Positions 49,801 to 61,513 of a stretch of DNA of 64,000 bases are shown piece by piece (position 1 is the first letter of the stretch; each line of letters opens with the position of its first letter). Source of the DNA: Mycobacterium kansasii ATCC 12478 (lineage in GTDB: Bacteria > Actinomycetota > Actinomycetes > Mycobacteriales > Mycobacteriaceae); the NCBI RefSeq assembly GCF_000157895.3, contig NC_022663.1:1550001-1614000 (forward strand), in the 5' to 3' direction. Below the pieces are notes generated by a model. The model saw nothing but the letters and a program-made list of their open reading frames with translations, did no database searches and had not been told where the DNA came from. Position numbers and translations under genes: made by a program.

Positions 49801-52800
49801 TGCTGGGCCACGACCGGGTCGGTGTGGACGACTCGTTCTTCGACCTCGGCGGGCACTCGCTGGTGGCCACCAAGCTGGTCGCCGCGATCCGCTCCGAATG
49901 CGGTGCCGAACTCGGGATCCGCGACGTCTTCGAGCTGGTGACGGTGGGGCGGCTGGCCGAACGTGTCGACCAGGTGCAGTCGGGTGCGGTCACTTTCAAG
50001 CGGCCCAAGCTGGTCAAAACCCCACACGAGGGTCCGCTGCCGCTGTCGGCCGCCCAACTGCGAACCTGGTTCGCTTACCAGATCGAGGGACCCAGCGAGG
50101 TCAACAACATCCCCTTCGCCGCCCGATTGAGCGGGCCGTGCGATGTCGACGCGCTGGTCGCCGCCGTCAGCGACGTGGTTCGGCGCCACGAGATCCTGCG
50201 CACCACCTACACCGAAATCGACGGTGTGCCTTATCAAGTGGTCCAACCCGCCGCTGAACTGCCGGTGCGGCAGGCGGCCGGGGAGGGTGCAGGGTGGTTG
50301 CGGCAGCAGCTGGACAGCGAGCGCCACTACAGTTTCCAGCTGGACCGCGAATGGCCGATCCGCGCCGCGGTGCTGCATACCGGTGATGAGCACGTAGTGT
50401 CGTTGGTGGTGCACCACATCGCGATCGACCACTGGTCGGGCGGAGTGCTCTTCGCCGACCTGCTCACCGCCTACCGCGCTCGCCACTCCCGGCAACAGCC
50501 GTCCTGGGCACCGTTGCCGCTCCAATACGCCGATTACGCGGCCTGGCAGGGTGAGTTGTTGTCGGAGCAAGACGACCAGTCCAGCATCGCCCGAGCGCAA
50601 CGCGACTACTGGGTGCGCCAGCTGGAGGGCATACCCGAGGACACCGGGCTGCGGCCCGACCTTCCGCGTCCGGGGGTGCCCAGCGGCGCCGGCGACTCCG
50701 TCGAGTTCAGCATCGGCGCACAGGCCCGCGGCAAGCTCACCGAGCTGTGCCGGGAGCTGGGTGTCACCGAATTCATGCTGCTGCAATCGGCTGTCGCCGT
50801 GGTGCTGCACAAAGCCGGCGGCGGCGTGGATATACCGCTGGGCACACCGATCGCGGCGCGTACCGAGCCCGAACTCGACCAACTGATCGGCTTTTTCATC
50901 AACATCCTGGTACTGCGCAACAACTTGGACGGCAACCCGTCGCTGCGCGAGGTGCTGACCCGGGCCCGCGAAACGGCGCTGGCCGCCTACGCCCACCAGG
51001 ACCTGCCGTTCGACCGAGTCGTGGACGCGGTCAGCCCGGTGCGGACGCTGTCGCGAAACCCGCTGTTCCAGACCGTCGTGCACGTCCGCGATCACCTGCC
51101 CGGCGAACGGGTGATCGACACCAGCGCGGCCGGCAACACCGTATTCACCGCGCTGGAGCCGACGTTCGACATCGCCCACGCCGATCTGAGCGTCAACTTC
51201 TTCGCCACTTCCGATGCTGAAGAAGCCGCATATCAAGGCAACATTCTCTACCGCACCGAGCTGTATCACCGCAGCACGATCGAACGGCTGGTCGGCTGGC
51301 TGATGCAGGTCATCGACGCATTTGCCGGCGACGTCGATCAGCGGCTGCGCGACGTGCAATTGCTCGATGCCGAGCAGCGGCAGCACATTCTCGCCCGGTG
51401 GAGCCGCGGCCCCGAGCCGCCGGCCGAGCGCGCGTGCACGATCGCCGAGCTGCTCGAGCCCAGCCGCCGATGGGGCACCAATCGCATCGCGCTGCGCTGC
51501 GCCGACGAGCAGATCGACTACCCTGCGCTGCATCGTCGTTCGGACAACTTCGCGCACCTGCTTGTCGAGCGGGGCGTGGGGCCCGGATCGCTGGTGGGCC
51601 TGTCGACACGGCGCGGCATCGACATGGTGGTCGCGCTGGTCGGCATCATGAAAGCCAGCGCCGGCTTCTTCCCACTGGACCCCGGTTATCCCGCCGCGCG
51701 CAAACAGCTGATGCTCGACGACGTCGCGCCGCAGGTGGTGGTCGTGACGTCCGAGGCTCTGGAGACTATGCCGGAATCGCCTGAGGTGACGTTTATTTCG
51801 CTCGACGACCCGGCGGTGCAGGAGGCTCTGGACCGAGAGCCGTCGGCAGATCCGTTGCCCGCCGCTCATCCGGACGACCCGATGTATCTGGTGTTCACCT
51901 CCGGATCGACGGGCACACCGAAGGGTGTCTTGGGCACCCATCGGGCGATGACCACCCGGCTGAACTGGCAGCTATGGAATTACCCGGTAGCCGGCAACGA
52001 CACCGAAGATATCCGCCTGGCGCAGGCGTCGTGGAACTTCCTCGAGGGGTGCATGGAAACCTTGGGCGGCCTGGCCGCCGGGTCCACCACGATCCTGGCC
52101 GACGACACCGAGCACCGCGATCCCGAGGCGCTGGCCTCGCTGATCCGGCGTCACTCGGTGGCCCAGGTCACCGCGGTGCCCAGCCTGGTCTCGACCATCG
52201 TTGACACGTGGCCCGAGGCGCTGCGGTCGCTGTACCGGCTGGTGTGCGGCGCCGAGCCGCTGACCGCGTCACTGCAGGAGCGGTTGCTGGCCCACTACGG
52301 CTCCGACGGTTCAGGTTCAGGCCCGCAGCTGCTCAATAACTTCGGCGCCACCGAAACGTCCGGCGCGCTGGTCCGCGGACCGATGACCCCGCCGGTGCCG
52401 CTGCTGGGCACCCCGATGCCCGACGCGCAGGTGTATCTGCTCGACGACGGCCTGAACCCGGTGCCGCCCGGTGTGGTCGGCGAATTGTATTACGCCGGCG
52501 GGCAATTGGTGCGCGGCTACTGGAAACGGCCCGGCCTGACGGCAGCGCGGTTCGTGGCCAACCCGTACGCCGCCGAGCCCGGTGCGCGGTTCTATCGCAG
52601 CGGTGACCGGGCCCGCTGGACGCAAGACGGCCGACTCGAATTCGTCGGCCGCACCGACCATCAGGTCAAGGTGCGCGGGTTCCGCGTCGAACTGGGCGAG
52701 GTGGAAGCCGCCTTGAAGGCCGCCGACGGGGTGGCCGTGGCGGCGGCGCGCACCTGGGACGTCGACGGCAGCATCACCTTGGCCGGCTATGTGGTGCCGC

Positions 52801-53357
52801 ACCACCCTGCTCCCGGCGAGGAGGCGAAATCGGCGTTCGCATCGGCGGTTCGGGCCGAAGTCGCCGCGGTGCTGCCGGGCTACATGATGCCGTCGTCGAT
52901 CACCGTCCTCGACGAGATGCCGAAGACCGAGTCGGGCAAGCTGAACCGGCCCGGCCTGCCGCGGCCGTCGGTGAGCACCACCGGACACCGCGAGCCGCCG
53001 AGCACCGACATCGAGCGGGCGCTGGCCGAGATCTTCGTCGACCTGCTGCCGATCAACGAAATCGGGCGCTTCGACGACTTTTTCACCCTCGGCGGTGACA
53101 GCATCCTGTCGGTGCAGCTGGCGGCGCGGGCGCGGGCGGCCGGTCTGCCGGTCAGTCCGCGGCTGGTGTTCGAGAACCCGACCGTGCAGCAGCTGGCGGC
53201 CGCGGTGGAATCGGGTGTGGAATCCACTGGCGCCGTCCTGGACTCCGGAGGGGCCGACGGCGCTGCCGACGCCGATACCCACCACGAGCCGATGAGCACA
53301 TCCGGGCTGTCCGCCGAGCAGCTGGCGGCGGTCACGCAATCGTGGAGTAACCAATGA
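46836..53357 (+). CDS. mbtE: MbtE-like NRPS with two modules (C-A-T-C-A-T)
   Basis: The 2173-residue synthetase has C1 (about 35-460; HHIAWDD at 169-175), A1 (about 480-990; [11 protein letters not shown], Asp662 in FDVS), T1 (Ser1008 in LGGHS), C2 (about 1060-1490; HHIAIDH at 1193-1199), A2 (about 1510-2040; [11 protein letters not shown]), T2 (Ser2089 in LGGDS) and a short tail. C1 to C2 match M. tuberculosis MbtE, which loads lysine; I recall that protein as about 1680 residues and without the extra A-T. In A2 the substrate-binding Asp is replaced by Leu1736 (NFLEG), so a non-alpha-amino-acid substrate, or no activity, is likely. GTG start; overlaps mbtD by 8 bp. Confidence 0.88.
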   Translation: MTDTHQDLTSLRRGLPEPDLAWSASPPQDSQQDPGPPLSDGQRRLWFVQSIDPSSSLLNVCASYRLTGTVDVGRLHRALDAVAVRHPVLRTTYHADDDGDPRPVVHDDLRPGWAQHDLCGLSEQARQLRLEVLAQRQFRRPFDLAADSPLRVTAVRLSNDELMLLITAHHIAWDDASWGPFFTDLTRAYSDTAGLDGATPPVPAATAGTLDEDLAYWRSLMADLPEPLELPGANGSAVPSTWRAQRVSAQLSADTLGRVTALAGKCEATPYVVMLAAFAALIHRYTHATDFLIAAPVTDRNAGAENAIGYYGNTVVVRAQPQPRQTFRDLLAHTRDVTTGAFAHQRVNLDWLVRESNPDRRHGADRMTRVSFGLRESDGGGFCPPGVQCRRGDLQGQFSQLPLSFTVELSGTGALVEAEYLVEVLDPPLATQLLEHYAILLDSALADPDTELNRLSLFGAAEAEWLRKVATGQQFSTTPTTMPALVAERAASSPDAVAVVYEDRQYTYRELNEEANRLAHWLIDQGVGTEDRVAVVLDKSPELVITALGVLKAGAVYLPVDPTYPEDRLSYILDDAEAKLVLREPVTDLAGYSPADPAPDELVRPLRPANTAYLIYTSGSTGLPKGVPVPHAPVTEYFVWFGDEYQVDETDRLLQVASPGFDVSIAEIFGLLICGGRLVIPRPDGLRDIGYLTDLLYREGITSMHFVPSLLGLFLSLPGVNQWRTLRRVPIGGEPLPGEVADKFHATFDALLYNFYGPTETVINATSYQVEGTQGTRIVPIGRPKINTQVYLLDDALQPVPVGVIGEIYIGGTHMAHGYHRRPALTAERFVADPFTPGGRLYRSGDLARRNADGDIEFVGRADEQVKIRGFRIELGEIAAAISVDPSVGQAVVIAIDLPGLGKSLVGYVTPSDGGTETVDVDRIRARVAAALPDYMTPAAYVVLDEIPITTHGKIDRDALPQPEIASAAEYREPTTASERIVAGLFTQLLGHDRVGVDDSFFDLGGHSLVATKLVAAIRSECGAELGIRDVFELVTVGRLAERVDQVQSGAVTFKRPKLVKTPHEGPLPLSAAQLRTWFAYQIEGPSEVNNIPFAARLSGPCDVDALVAAVSDVVRRHEILRTTYTEIDGVPYQVVQPAAELPVRQAAGEGAGWLRQQLDSERHYSFQLDREWPIRAAVLHTGDEHVVSLVVHHIAIDHWSGGVLFADLLTAYRARHSRQQPSWAPLPLQYADYAAWQGELLSEQDDQSSIARAQRDYWVRQLEGIPEDTGLRPDLPRPGVPSGAGDSVEFSIGAQARGKLTELCRELGVTEFMLLQSAVAVVLHKAGGGVDIPLGTPIAARTEPELDQLIGFFINILVLRNNLDGNPSLREVLTRARETALAAYAHQDLPFDRVVDAVSPVRTLSRNPLFQTVVHVRDHLPGERVIDTSAAGNTVFTALEPTFDIAHADLSVNFFATSDAEEAAYQGNILYRTELYHRSTIERLVGWLMQVIDAFAGDVDQRLRDVQLLDAEQRQHILARWSRGPEPPAERACTIAELLEPSRRWGTNRIALRCADEQIDYPALHRRSDNFAHLLVERGVGPGSLVGLSTRRGIDMVVALVGIMKASAGFFPLDPGYPAARKQLMLDDVAPQVVVVTSEALETMPESPEVTFISLDDPAVQEALDREPSADPLPAAHPDDPMYLVFTSGSTGTPKGVLGTHRAMTTRLNWQLWNYPVAGNDTEDIRLAQASWNFLEGCMETLGGLAAGSTTILADDTEHRDPEALASLIRRHSVAQVTAVPSLVSTIVDTWPEALRSLYRLVCGAEPLTASLQERLLAHYGSDGSGSGPQLLNNFGATETSGALVRGPMTPPVPLLGTPMPDAQVYLLDDGLNPVPPGVVGELYYAGGQLVRGYWKRPGLTAARFVANPYAAEPGARFYRSGDRARWTQDGRLEFVGRTDHQVKVRGFRVELGEVEAALKAADGVAVAAARTWDVDGSITLAGYVVPHHPAPGEEAKSAFASAVRAEVAAVLPGYMMPSSITVLDEMPKTESGKLNRPGLPRPSVSTTGHREPPSTDIERALAEIFVDLLPINEIGRFDDFFTLGGDSILSVQLAARARAAGLPVSPRLVFENPTVQQLAAAVESGVESTGAVLDSGGADGAADADTHHEPMSTSGLSAEQLAAVTQSWSNQ

Positions 53358-56300
53358 CCGCCACCGAAACCGGTGCCCCCTCAGGCATCGAGGATGTGAT
53401 GGCGCTGAGCCCTTTGCAGGAAGGGCTGTATTCGCTGACGGTGCTATCCGGGCTGGCCGATGCCGGTGCCGGGTCTCCGGTCGACGACCCGTACCTGGTC
53501 GGGATCGCCGCCGATATCGCCGGTCCGCTCGACGTCGACCTGCTCAAGGACTGCGCGGCGGAAATGCTGATGCGCCACCCGAATCTGCGGGCCAGCTTCG
53601 TCAGCCGCGACATCCCCCGGCCCGTGCAGGTCGTGCCGTCGCGGGTCGAGCTGCCCTGGCGCCAAGTTACAGCCAAGCCCGCGGATATCGAAAAACTGGC
53701 GGCCGCGGAACGGTCTCGGCCGTTCGACTTCGAAAAGACACCGGCGATCCGTTTCCTGCTGATCGAATTACCGGATAACCGTTGGCATTTGGTGATCACC
53801 GCGCATCACATCGTGATCGACGGGTGGTCGCTGCCGGTGTTCGCGGCGGAGATGATCGCGCTGTACGGGGCGGGGGGTGACCCGGACGCGCTGCCGGTCA
53901 AGCCGCGGCCGTACCGGGATTACATCGGGTGGCTGGCCGCGCGGGACCGCTCGGCCAGCGAGCAGGTATGGCGTGAGCACCTTGCCGGGTTGCCCGGCCC
54001 GACGCTATTGGCGGCGTCGATGGCCACCGAAGCGCCCCGGACCGGATTGCCCCGGCGCACCGAGCTGCGCACCGACCGGCAGACCACCGCGTGGTTGAAC
54101 GACGGTGCCCGCTCGCGCGGAATCACCGTGAACACCTTGATGCAGATGGCCTGGGCGCTGGTGTTGTCACGGCTGACCGACCGCGACGACGTGGTGTTCG
54201 GCGTCACGGTCTCGGGCCGGCCCGCCGAACTGTCCGGCGTCGAAACCATGATCGGGTTGTTCATCAACACCGTGCCGCTGCGGGTGCGGCTCGACGCCAA
54301 CGCCGAAGTCGGCGCGCAATGCGTTGCGCTGCAACGGAGTGCTGCGATGCTGCGCGACCACAGCTATCTCAGCCACGCGCAGCTACGGACGATCGGCGGC
54401 GTCGGCGAGATGTTCGACACGCTGCTGGTCTATGAGAACTTCCCCACATCGGGACTGGCTGACGGTGGTGAGTTGACCGCGGGCGGTGTGACATTCCGGC
54501 CGGCCGGGCTGGAGAGCGTGACGCATTTCCCGGTCGCGCTGGCCGCCCACCTGGACGACGGGCAGCTGGTCATGTTCGTCGAGGTGCTCGGCGGCGCACT
54601 GGGCGCTACCACCGGTGAGATGCTCGGCCGGCGCGTGCTGGCCACCGCCGAGCGGCTGCTGTCAAGTTGGGAGCGCCCGCTGCGCGAGGTCAGCGTGTTG
54701 TTCGATGCAGAGACCCGGCCGCTGCGCGCCGCCGGCACGGCGCCGGCCCGCCCGACAGCAGGCTTTCACACCCGCTTCGCCGCGGCTGCGCAGGCCGGTC
54801 CCGACCAGGAGGCACTGAGCTGGACTTGCGGGTCCATGTCCTACGGCGAGCTGGACACGGCGGCCAATCGGCTGGCCGCGGTACTGATCGGTCGCGGGGC
54901 CCAACCGGAAAAGCCGGTGGCGGTTCGGCTTTCCCGCGGCCCGCAGTATGTCGTCGCGCTACTCGCGGTGCTCAAATCCGGCGCGGTGTGCGTGCCGCTG
55001 GAACCGGGAACGCCGCCGGAGCGGGTGGAGTCGATCCTGCGCCAGACCGGTGCCACCATCGTCATTGACGAGGACATGGTCGCGTCGGTGGACTCCGAGG
55101 CATCCGACCAGGCCGTCGATTTCCGTCCCGTCGACGTCGACCCCAGCCAAGCCGGCTATGTGGTGTTCACCTCCGGGACCACCGGAGAACCCAAGGGCGT
55201 CATCGGAACCCACGCCGCGCTGGGCGCCTATGCCGACGACCACATCGACACCGTCCTGCGGCCCGCCGCCGCCCGGCTGCGGCGTCGGCTGCGGATCGCG
55301 CATGCCTGGTCGTTCGCGTTCGACGCCGCCTGGCAGCCGTTGGTGGCCCTGCTCGACGGCCACACCGTGCACGTCGTCGACGAACGCACCCAGCGCGACG
55401 CCGAGTCGCTGGTGCAGGCGATCGCCGAGCACCGCATCGACATGATCGACACCACCCCATCGATGTTCGCCCAGCTGCGAGCCTTCGGTTTGCTCGCGAG
55501 CGTGCCGTTGACGGTGCTCGCGCTGGGCGGCGAAGCCGTCGTCCCGCCGACCTGGAACATGATCCGCGACGCGTGCGCGCGCAGCGGGATGGCGGCCTAC
55601 AACTGCTACGGTCCCACCGAAACCACCGTCGAGGCAGTGATCGCCGACATCACCGAGTACGCCGCGCCGTCGATCGGGCGCCCGACCCGGCAGAGCCGCG
55701 CCTATGTGCTGGACTCCGCGCTGCGCCCGGTACCGCACGGCGCGGCCGGCGAATTGTATGTGGCAGGAGCACAATTGGCGCGCGGCTATCTCCGACGTCC
55801 CGGTGAGACGTCACACCGATTCATCGCCGACCCCTTCGGGTCCGGGGAGCGGATGTATCGCACCGGCGACGTGGTGCGCCGCCAGCCCGACGAGTCGCTG
55901 GTCTATCTGGGCCGCGCCGACGAGCAGGTGAAGATCCGCGGCTATCGGGTGGAACCCGGCGAGATCGCCGCGGCGCTGCAGGCGCACCCGGGGGTTCGTC
56001 ATGCCCATGTCGTGGTCCGCGAACATCCGGGCGGCGCGCGGTTGACGGCTTGCGCCGCGACCGCGAACGGCTCCGCGCCCACCGAAGCCGAGTTGCGGAC
56101 CATGCTCGGTGAGCGGCTGCCGCGCTACATGGTGCCGCAGCGCATCGTCGTCGTCGACGAGATCCCGCTGACCGCCAACGGTAAGCTGGACGAGGCCGCG
56201 CTGCCCGACGTCGATGCCGGCACCGTCGGGTCCGCACCCGAAACCGCAACGGAATCCACGCTAGCCGAGTTGCTTTCGGAGATGTTGCAGATCCCCGAGG

Positions 56301-57781
56301 TCGACGTGACCGCAGATTTCCTGGAATTGGGACTGGACAGCATCGTGGCGCTTTCGGTGGTCCAGGCGGCGCGCCGCCGCGGCATTCCGCTACGCGCCCG
56401 GCTCATCCTGGAGTGCAACAACATTCGCGAACTCGCCGCCGCGATCGACGCCGAAACCACCGGCGCAGCCCGCGACGCTGAGCACAGTACCGAACCGATT
56501 CCGTTGCTGCCCAACGCGATTTGGGTCTACGAATACGGTGAGCCACGGCGAATGGGACAGGTCGAGGCCATCCGGGTGCCCGAGGGCATCACCGCCGAGC
56601 AGCTGCGGGCGGCGCTGACCGCCATCGTCGACGGCCACGAAGTGCTGCGTAGCCGCCTGGACCGCACCAGCATGGTCCTGGTGCCCACCCCGGTCGGTGA
56701 CTTCTTCGACGAGGCAGCGGTGTCCGGCGATCTGCCGGCAGCGGTCACCGCACACGCCGAGAAGGCTCTGGAAAGCCTTGATCCCGAACGTGGTTCGCTG
56801 CTGTCCGCCAGGTGGTTGCGGCCGCCGAGCGGACCGGGGGTGCTGCTACTGGCCGCACATGTGCTGGCGATGGACCCGGCATCGTGGCGGGTGGTGCTCG
56901 GTGAACTCGACGCCGCCTTGCATGTACTGGCCGGCGGACACGCACCGGCGCCTGTTCCCGAGCACACCAGCTACCGGCGGTGGGCCCAAGCGCTCATGCG
57001 GCGTGCCGAAACCCTTGACACCATGCCGTTTTGGCTTTCCCAGCTCCAGGGTGAGGACCCGGATCTGGGCGCCCGACGGGTACAGGCCGACCGTGATCGG
57101 GCCGCTGGCCTGCTGATCCGCGCCGCAGTGACCGACACCGCTATCACCGGTCAACTACTGGATTCGAATGTCCCGATGTTTGACCTGCTGGTCGCGGCGG
57201 CGGCGCGGACGGTGACCCGGTGGCGGCAACGCCGGGGTCAGCCGACACCGGCGCCGTTGCTGGCCCTGGAAACCCACGGCCGCGCCGACGCTGTGGTAGA
57301 CGACACCGACCAGGACACCAGTGACGCCGTTGACACCACCGACACCGTGGGCCTGCTCAGCGCGATCTATCCGCTGCGAGTGCATTCCACCGACCCGCAT
57401 CGCGTGACCGCGCAATTGGCGGCTATCCCCGGCGCCGGAATCGATTACGGTCTGCTGCGCTACCTGCGCGCCGACACCGCGGCTGCGCTCAACAGTGTTC
57501 CAGGGCCGCAGCTGCTGCTGAACTATCTGGGCCGCGCCGACGTCGGTGACGCCGGCACCAGCGTGCGCCTCGACCGCGAGCTGCTGGGCGGACTGCCGCC
57601 GCTGCCCGAACCGAACGTGGCGGTGCGTCACGAACTGGTCATCATGGCCACCCTGCTGGGCTCTGGCGATCAGCAAGTGTTGTTGACTCAGTGGCGTGCC
57701 CTGCCAGATATCCTCAGCGAGCCGGAACTGACCGCGCTGCAGGATCTTTGGAATGAATCTCTCAGGGAGTGCGTGGCATGA
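53354..57781 (+). CDS. mbtF: MbtF-like NRPS (C-A-T plus terminal C/E-like domain)
   Basis: The 1475-residue synthetase is close to M. tuberculosis MbtF ([16 protein letters not shown] at the start). It has a canonical C domain (HHIVIDG at 151-157), A domain ([11 protein letters not shown]; Asp657), T domain (Ser996 in LGLDS) and a C-terminal condensation/epimerisation-like domain (about 1040-1475) with a reduced AHVLAMD motif. My reading of the pocket residues, D-A-Q-D-A-G-C-V-E, agrees with lysine. MbtF adds the terminal lysine that cyclises to the caprolactam. ATGA overlaps join it to mbtE and mbtG. Confidence 0.92.
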   Translation: MTATETGAPSGIEDVMALSPLQEGLYSLTVLSGLADAGAGSPVDDPYLVGIAADIAGPLDVDLLKDCAAEMLMRHPNLRASFVSRDIPRPVQVVPSRVELPWRQVTAKPADIEKLAAAERSRPFDFEKTPAIRFLLIELPDNRWHLVITAHHIVIDGWSLPVFAAEMIALYGAGGDPDALPVKPRPYRDYIGWLAARDRSASEQVWREHLAGLPGPTLLAASMATEAPRTGLPRRTELRTDRQTTAWLNDGARSRGITVNTLMQMAWALVLSRLTDRDDVVFGVTVSGRPAELSGVETMIGLFINTVPLRVRLDANAEVGAQCVALQRSAAMLRDHSYLSHAQLRTIGGVGEMFDTLLVYENFPTSGLADGGELTAGGVTFRPAGLESVTHFPVALAAHLDDGQLVMFVEVLGGALGATTGEMLGRRVLATAERLLSSWERPLREVSVLFDAETRPLRAAGTAPARPTAGFHTRFAAAAQAGPDQEALSWTCGSMSYGELDTAANRLAAVLIGRGAQPEKPVAVRLSRGPQYVVALLAVLKSGAVCVPLEPGTPPERVESILRQTGATIVIDEDMVASVDSEASDQAVDFRPVDVDPSQAGYVVFTSGTTGEPKGVIGTHAALGAYADDHIDTVLRPAAARLRRRLRIAHAWSFAFDAAWQPLVALLDGHTVHVVDERTQRDAESLVQAIAEHRIDMIDTTPSMFAQLRAFGLLASVPLTVLALGGEAVVPPTWNMIRDACARSGMAAYNCYGPTETTVEAVIADITEYAAPSIGRPTRQSRAYVLDSALRPVPHGAAGELYVAGAQLARGYLRRPGETSHRFIADPFGSGERMYRTGDVVRRQPDESLVYLGRADEQVKIRGYRVEPGEIAAALQAHPGVRHAHVVVREHPGGARLTACAATANGSAPTEAELRTMLGERLPRYMVPQRIVVVDEIPLTANGKLDEAALPDVDAGTVGSAPETATESTLAELLSEMLQIPEVDVTADFLELGLDSIVALSVVQAARRRGIPLRARLILECNNIRELAAAIDAETTGAARDAEHSTEPIPLLPNAIWVYEYGEPRRMGQVEAIRVPEGITAEQLRAALTAIVDGHEVLRSRLDRTSMVLVPTPVGDFFDEAAVSGDLPAAVTAHAEKALESLDPERGSLLSARWLRPPSGPGVLLLAAHVLAMDPASWRVVLGELDAALHVLAGGHAPAPVPEHTSYRRWAQALMRRAETLDTMPFWLSQLQGEDPDLGARRVQADRDRAAGLLIRAAVTDTAITGQLLDSNVPMFDLLVAAAARTVTRWRQRRGQPTPAPLLALETHGRADAVVDDTDQDTSDAVDTTDTVGLLSAIYPLRVHSTDPHRVTAQLAAIPGAGIDYGLLRYLRADTAAALNSVPGPQLLLNYLGRADVGDAGTSVRLDRELLGGLPPLPEPNVAVRHELVIMATLLGSGDQQVLLTQWRALPDILSEPELTALQDLWNESLRECVA

Positions 57782-59064
57782 CTACGCTAGCGGTCGTCGG
57801 CGCCGGGGCCAAGGCGGTGGCCGTCGCGGCCAAGGCGTCGGTGTTACGCGCCATGGGTGTCGACACACCCGACGTCGTCGCCGTCGAACGCACCGGCGTG
57901 GCCGCCAACTGGCAGGCCGGCGGCGGCTGGACCGACGGCGCCCAAAGCCTGGGCACCAGCCCGGAAAAAGACGTCGGCTTCCCGTACCGCTCGTCGTTGG
58001 TGCCACGCCGCAACGCCGAACTCGACGAGCGGATGACGCGCTACAGCTGGCAGGCGTATCTGATCGCCACCGGTCAATTCGCCCAATGGATCGACCGTGG
58101 CCGCCCCGCGCCGACCCACGGCCGGTGGGGCCAGTATCTGCGCTGGGTCGCCGAGCGAATCGACATGACAGTGGTCTACGGCGAGGTCGACCGAATCGCC
58201 CTCGACGGCCGACACTGGGTGCTGCACACCCCCGAGCGCACCGTGCACGCCGACGGGTTGATGATCACCGGGCCCGGCCAAGCCGAACGGACCCTGCTGC
58301 CGGGCAATCCGCGGGTGCTCTCCATCGCGCAGTTCTGGCATCGTGCCGCCCAGCACGACCGGATCAGCGCCGAGCGGGTCGCGATGATCGGCGGCGGTGA
58401 GACGGCCGCGGCCATGCTCCATGAGCTGTTCCGGCACCCGATTTCGACGATCACCGTCATCTCACCGCAGGTCACGCTGTTCACCCGGGGCGAGGGCTTC
58501 TTCGAGAACTCACTGTTCTCCGACCCGTCCGACTGGGCCGCCCTGACTTTGCCGGAACGACGCGACGCGATCGCACGCACCGACCGCGGAGTGTTCTCGT
58601 CGAGCGTGCAGGATGCACTGATGGCCGACGACCGGATCCGCCACCTGCGCGGCCGGGTTGCGCACGCGGTCGATCGCGACCAGCAGATCCGGCTCACCCT
58701 GAGCACCGACCGGGGCACCGAAAACTTCGAAACCGTCCACGGTTTCGACCTGGTCATCGACGGCTCGGGGGTTGACGCGCTGTGGTTTACCACGCTGCTG
58801 AACCAGGATGCGCTCGACCTGCTCGAGCTCGGGCTGGGCGGGCCGCTCAGGAGCGAACGCTTGCAGGAGTCGATCGGCTACGACCTCGCCGTCAACAGCG
58901 TCACGCCGAAGCTGTTTCTGCCCGGACTGGCCGGCCTGAACCAGGGGCCCGGATTTCCCAACCTCAGCTGCCTGGGCCTACTTTCCGACCGGGTGCTGGG
59001 CGCCGAGCTACCCCAAACCGACCCTTCTAATAGGAGAACTGATGAGCACCAATCCCTTCGATGA
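57778..59064 (+). CDS. mbtG: MbtG-like L-lysine N6-monooxygenase
   Basis: The 428-residue flavoprotein has an FAD-binding start ([17 protein letters not shown]), an NADPH-binding motif ([12 protein letters not shown]), the region [30 protein letters not shown] and a C-terminal VIDGSG. MbtG hydroxylates lysine side chains, which provides the hydroxamate iron ligands. ATG 57778 overlaps the mbtF stop. The 3' end overlaps mbtH by 23 bp. Confidence 0.93.
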   Translation: MTTLAVVGAGAKAVAVAAKASVLRAMGVDTPDVVAVERTGVAANWQAGGGWTDGAQSLGTSPEKDVGFPYRSSLVPRRNAELDERMTRYSWQAYLIATGQFAQWIDRGRPAPTHGRWGQYLRWVAERIDMTVVYGEVDRIALDGRHWVLHTPERTVHADGLMITGPGQAERTLLPGNPRVLSIAQFWHRAAQHDRISAERVAMIGGGETAAAMLHELFRHPISTITVISPQVTLFTRGEGFFENSLFSDPSDWAALTLPERRDAIARTDRGVFSSSVQDALMADDRIRHLRGRVAHAVDRDQQIRLTLSTDRGTENFETVHGFDLVIDGSGVDALWFTTLLNQDALDLLELGLGGPLRSERLQESIGYDLAVNSVTPKLFLPGLAGLNQGPGFPNLSCLGLLSDRVLGAELPQTDPSNRRTDEHQSLR

Positions 59065-59266
59065 CGAGACCGGCACCTTTTGCGTCCTGGTCAACGACGA
59101 AGAGCAGCACAGCCTGTGGCCGACGTTCGCCGAGATCCCGGTCGGCTGGCGCAAGGTGTACGGCGAAGCCAGCCGGGCAGATTGTCTGCAATACGTCGAG
59201 GAACACTGGACCGACATGCGGCCCAAAAGCCTGCGTGAGGCCGTGAATTCGGGGCGGTCTGGTTAG
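59042..59266 (+). CDS. mbtH: MbtH-like protein
   Basis: The 74-residue protein contains the complete MbtH signature: [19 protein letters not shown], then G-x10-C and [10 protein letters not shown]. MbtH proteins bind and activate NRPS adenylation domains. It starts inside the 3' end of mbtG (GGAGAA site upstream) and ends the overlapping gene series. Confidence 0.95.
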   Translation: MSTNPFDDETGTFCVLVNDEEQHSLWPTFAEIPVGWRKVYGEASRADCLQYVEEHWTDMRPKSLREAVNSGRSG

Positions 59267-59357
59267 CCAGGTCAGGCGGCACCGGTGACCCCGTGATTTT
59301 GATTCCCGAATCGCGACACCTAGGACATCAGCGGACAACAACCGAAACCCGAGAGAC

Positions 59358-59987
59358 ATGAGTGAACCCGACGTGATCCTGCCCCGGGAACTGACCGACC
59401 TACCCGACGAGGTCCGCAACATCCCGCCGCCGCCCGCCCGACCCGAAGTGCCCCAACCATACGCATTCCGGCTGGCCGATCCCGATACCGACGCCGACAT
59501 GATCGCAGAATGGATGCGCCGGCCCCATCTGGCCGAAGCATGGGAGTACGTGTGGCCGGTGTCGCGGTGGCAGCGCTACCTGCGCGCCCAGCTCGACGGC
59601 AGCTACTCGCGACCGATGATCGGCAGCATTGACGGACAAGACCACGCCTACGTCGAACTCTATTGGGCTGCCAAGGATTCCATCGCCACCCGGTACGAGT
59701 GGGCTCCCTATGACCTGGGCATACACGCCGGTATGGCCGACCCGGAGATCATGAACAAGGGAATCGCCCAATTCGTGTTGCCGCACTTGGTGGCCAGTGT
59801 GCTCAACGCCGAACCGCGATGCCGGCGAGTCATGTTCGATCCGGACTACCGAAACAAGATGGCGCGCAGGTTCTGTGAGAGCGCTGGCTGTGCATTTCTC
59901 GGCGAACACGACATGGCGAATCGCCGGATGGCGCTCTATGCATTGCCCCGCACACCCGACGACGTACCCCTGGCTAGAGAATCGTGA
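59358..59987 (+). CDS. mbtK: MbtK-like lysine N-acyltransferase
   Basis: The 209-residue GNAT-fold protein matches MbtK (Rv1347c): [51 protein letters not shown] and a C-terminal MFDPDYRN...[11 protein letters not shown]. MbtK transfers a fatty acyl chain to the lysine side chain of mycobactin. In M. tuberculosis mbtK is in a separate locus with mbtL, mbtM and mbtN; here it directly follows mbtH (91-bp gap, GAGAG site) and mbtLMN are not in the window. Confidence 0.9.
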   Translation: MSEPDVILPRELTDLPDEVRNIPPPPARPEVPQPYAFRLADPDTDADMIAEWMRRPHLAEAWEYVWPVSRWQRYLRAQLDGSYSRPMIGSIDGQDHAYVELYWAAKDSIATRYEWAPYDLGIHAGMADPEIMNKGIAQFVLPHLVASVLNAEPRCRRVMFDPDYRNKMARRFCESAGCAFLGEHDMANRRMALYALPRTPDDVPLARES

Positions 59988-60308
59988 TCGCCGATGCGCG
60001 AGTTCTAGCACGCAACTGCGACGGTCACATCAGCTACACCAGCGTCCAGGGTTTCGGGGTCCGCGTTGACTCATCAGAAATGCCCGGCTGTCAGCGACAA
60101 ATCCGTTGCGCACCTTGGCTTGTCGCTCAGATACGGGCAAGCCGGGTACCATCGCCTGAGATTCGTGTGAACGGTGTGATTACCGCGCCGAGCACGGACC
60201 GTTCCAGCCCACACTGGAGAGGACACCCACATCGACCGGGCCTCGTCCTCAATCGTCTGAGCACGCGTCTCGAAACGGCCCGCCATCGCGCGCATCGCGA
60301 CTCAGCCG
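59988..60308. other. Convergent spacer between mbtK and the PPE18-like gene
   Basis: I see no gene, terminator hairpin, insertion-sequence end or direct repeat in these 320 bases. This is the right edge of the accessory siderophore block, and in M. tuberculosis esxK/L lie on this side of PPE18. Confidence 0.45.
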
Positions 60309-61484
60309 CTACCCGGCGGCAGGCGTCCGAGGCATGACATAGGGCCTCGGCGTGACCCGCAGCACGCCACTGACGCCGTTGCCACCGCCGGCGTTGGCCA
60401 GTTGGCCCAGCGGCAACCCACCGAGCATGGGCGCTGGTCCGGTTTCGGCAGCAGTCGCCACACCGGCCAACGGCAATGCCCGGGCCGCCGGGACGACCGT
60501 CTGATTCGCCGCCGCCCACCCGTGCGGCACCGACAACGAGCCGATCGACAGCGCCCGGCCCAAACCCGCCGCGACCCCGGAACCACCGATCCCGGAGGTA
60601 CCCAACCCGCTCCCCAGCGACCCCATGGCCCTGGCCCCCGATTCGACCGCGGATTCAACAGCCTGGGCGGCCGCCGGAGCCATGCCCTTCAACAGCGAAC
60701 TTGCCGTGTTGGTCATCGACATGCCCGAACTGAGCATCGACACGTGATTGTTGAGCATCGACACGATGTTGCTGATCGGCGACAGATGCGGCGAAATGGC
60801 CTTCCAGAGCTCGCCCACTGCTGTGAAGGGTGTGGTGCCTTGCCCGGGCTCGGCGAGTTGTTGCAGCGCCTGCGGCACCGTGGAGATCAGCTGATTCGCC
60901 GCGGCGGTATCGGTGGCCTCCTCGACCGCCCCGGCCTGCTGCACCAGCCCGCCGGCATTGGTGATCTCCGGGGACTCGTCGAACGGCGTCAGCGTCTCCG
61001 CCGCAACGGCCGCCGAACCCGCGTAGCCATACATCGCGGCGGCGTCCTGAGCCCACATCTCGCCGTAGTCGGCCTCGGTGACCGCGATCGCCGGGGTGTT
61101 CTGCCCGAAAAGGTTGCTCGCGATCAGCGTCAACAGCTGGATACGGTTTCCGGCGATCACCGCCGGCGGCACCGTCGTGGCAAAGGCTGCCTCGTAGGCC
61201 GTCGCCGCGGTCCGGACCTGGTCAGCGGTCAGTTCGGCCTGCGCTGCGGTGGTACCCAGCCACGTCACGTACGGCGATGCCGCCGCGACCATCAAGCCTG
61301 CCGACGTACCCCGCCACGGCCCGACCAACAACCCCCAGATCACGGACTGAACTGCGGACGCGGCGTTGTACAAATCGATAGCCACGCCATCCCAAACCTG
61401 CGCAGCAGCCAGAAGCGAGCCCGAACCCGGACCGGTGTACATCCTGGCGGAGTTGATCTCCGGCGGCAAAGCTCCGAAATCCAT
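60309..61484 (-). CDS. PPE18-like PPE-SVP protein
   Basis: The 391-residue protein starts [20 protein letters not shown] and has the PPE core [20 protein letters not shown] and [22 protein letters not shown]. The C-terminal SVP-type motif is present ([19 protein letters not shown]). It has the same length as PPE18, a secreted surface antigen linked to ESX-5 or ESX-1-type export. It is paired with the PE gene 29 bp upstream. No Esx pair follows it. Confidence 0.92.
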   Translation of the reverse strand: MDFGALPPEINSARMYTGPGSGSLLAAAQVWDGVAIDLYNAASAVQSVIWGLLVGPWRGTSAGLMVAAASPYVTWLGTTAAQAELTADQVRTAATAYEAAFATTVPPAVIAGNRIQLLTLIASNLFGQNTPAIAVTEADYGEMWAQDAAAMYGYAGSAAVAAETLTPFDESPEITNAGGLVQQAGAVEEATDTAAANQLISTVPQALQQLAEPGQGTTPFTAVGELWKAISPHLSPISNIVSMLNNHVSMLSSGMSMTNTASSLLKGMAPAAAQAVESAVESGARAMGSLGSGLGTSGIGGSGVAAGLGRALSIGSLSVPHGWAAANQTVVPAARALPLAGVATAAETGPAPMLGGLPLGQLANAGGGNGVSGVLRVTPRPYVMPRTPAAG

Positions 61485-61513
61485 CTTCAGTCCTATTCTC
61501 GGAACACCGTCGG

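Noticed and set aside
48795..51941. A 1048-residue open frame on the minus strand
   Set aside because: It is antisense to the MbtE gene, has His/Gln/Arg-rich composition and no domains; it is a by-product of high G+C codon use.
46836..53357. Calling a definite substrate for MbtE A1 from its pocket residues
   Set aside because: My reading (D-V-A-H-P-G-F-I-N) does not match a code I can name with confidence. Lysine is expected only from similarity to MbtE.
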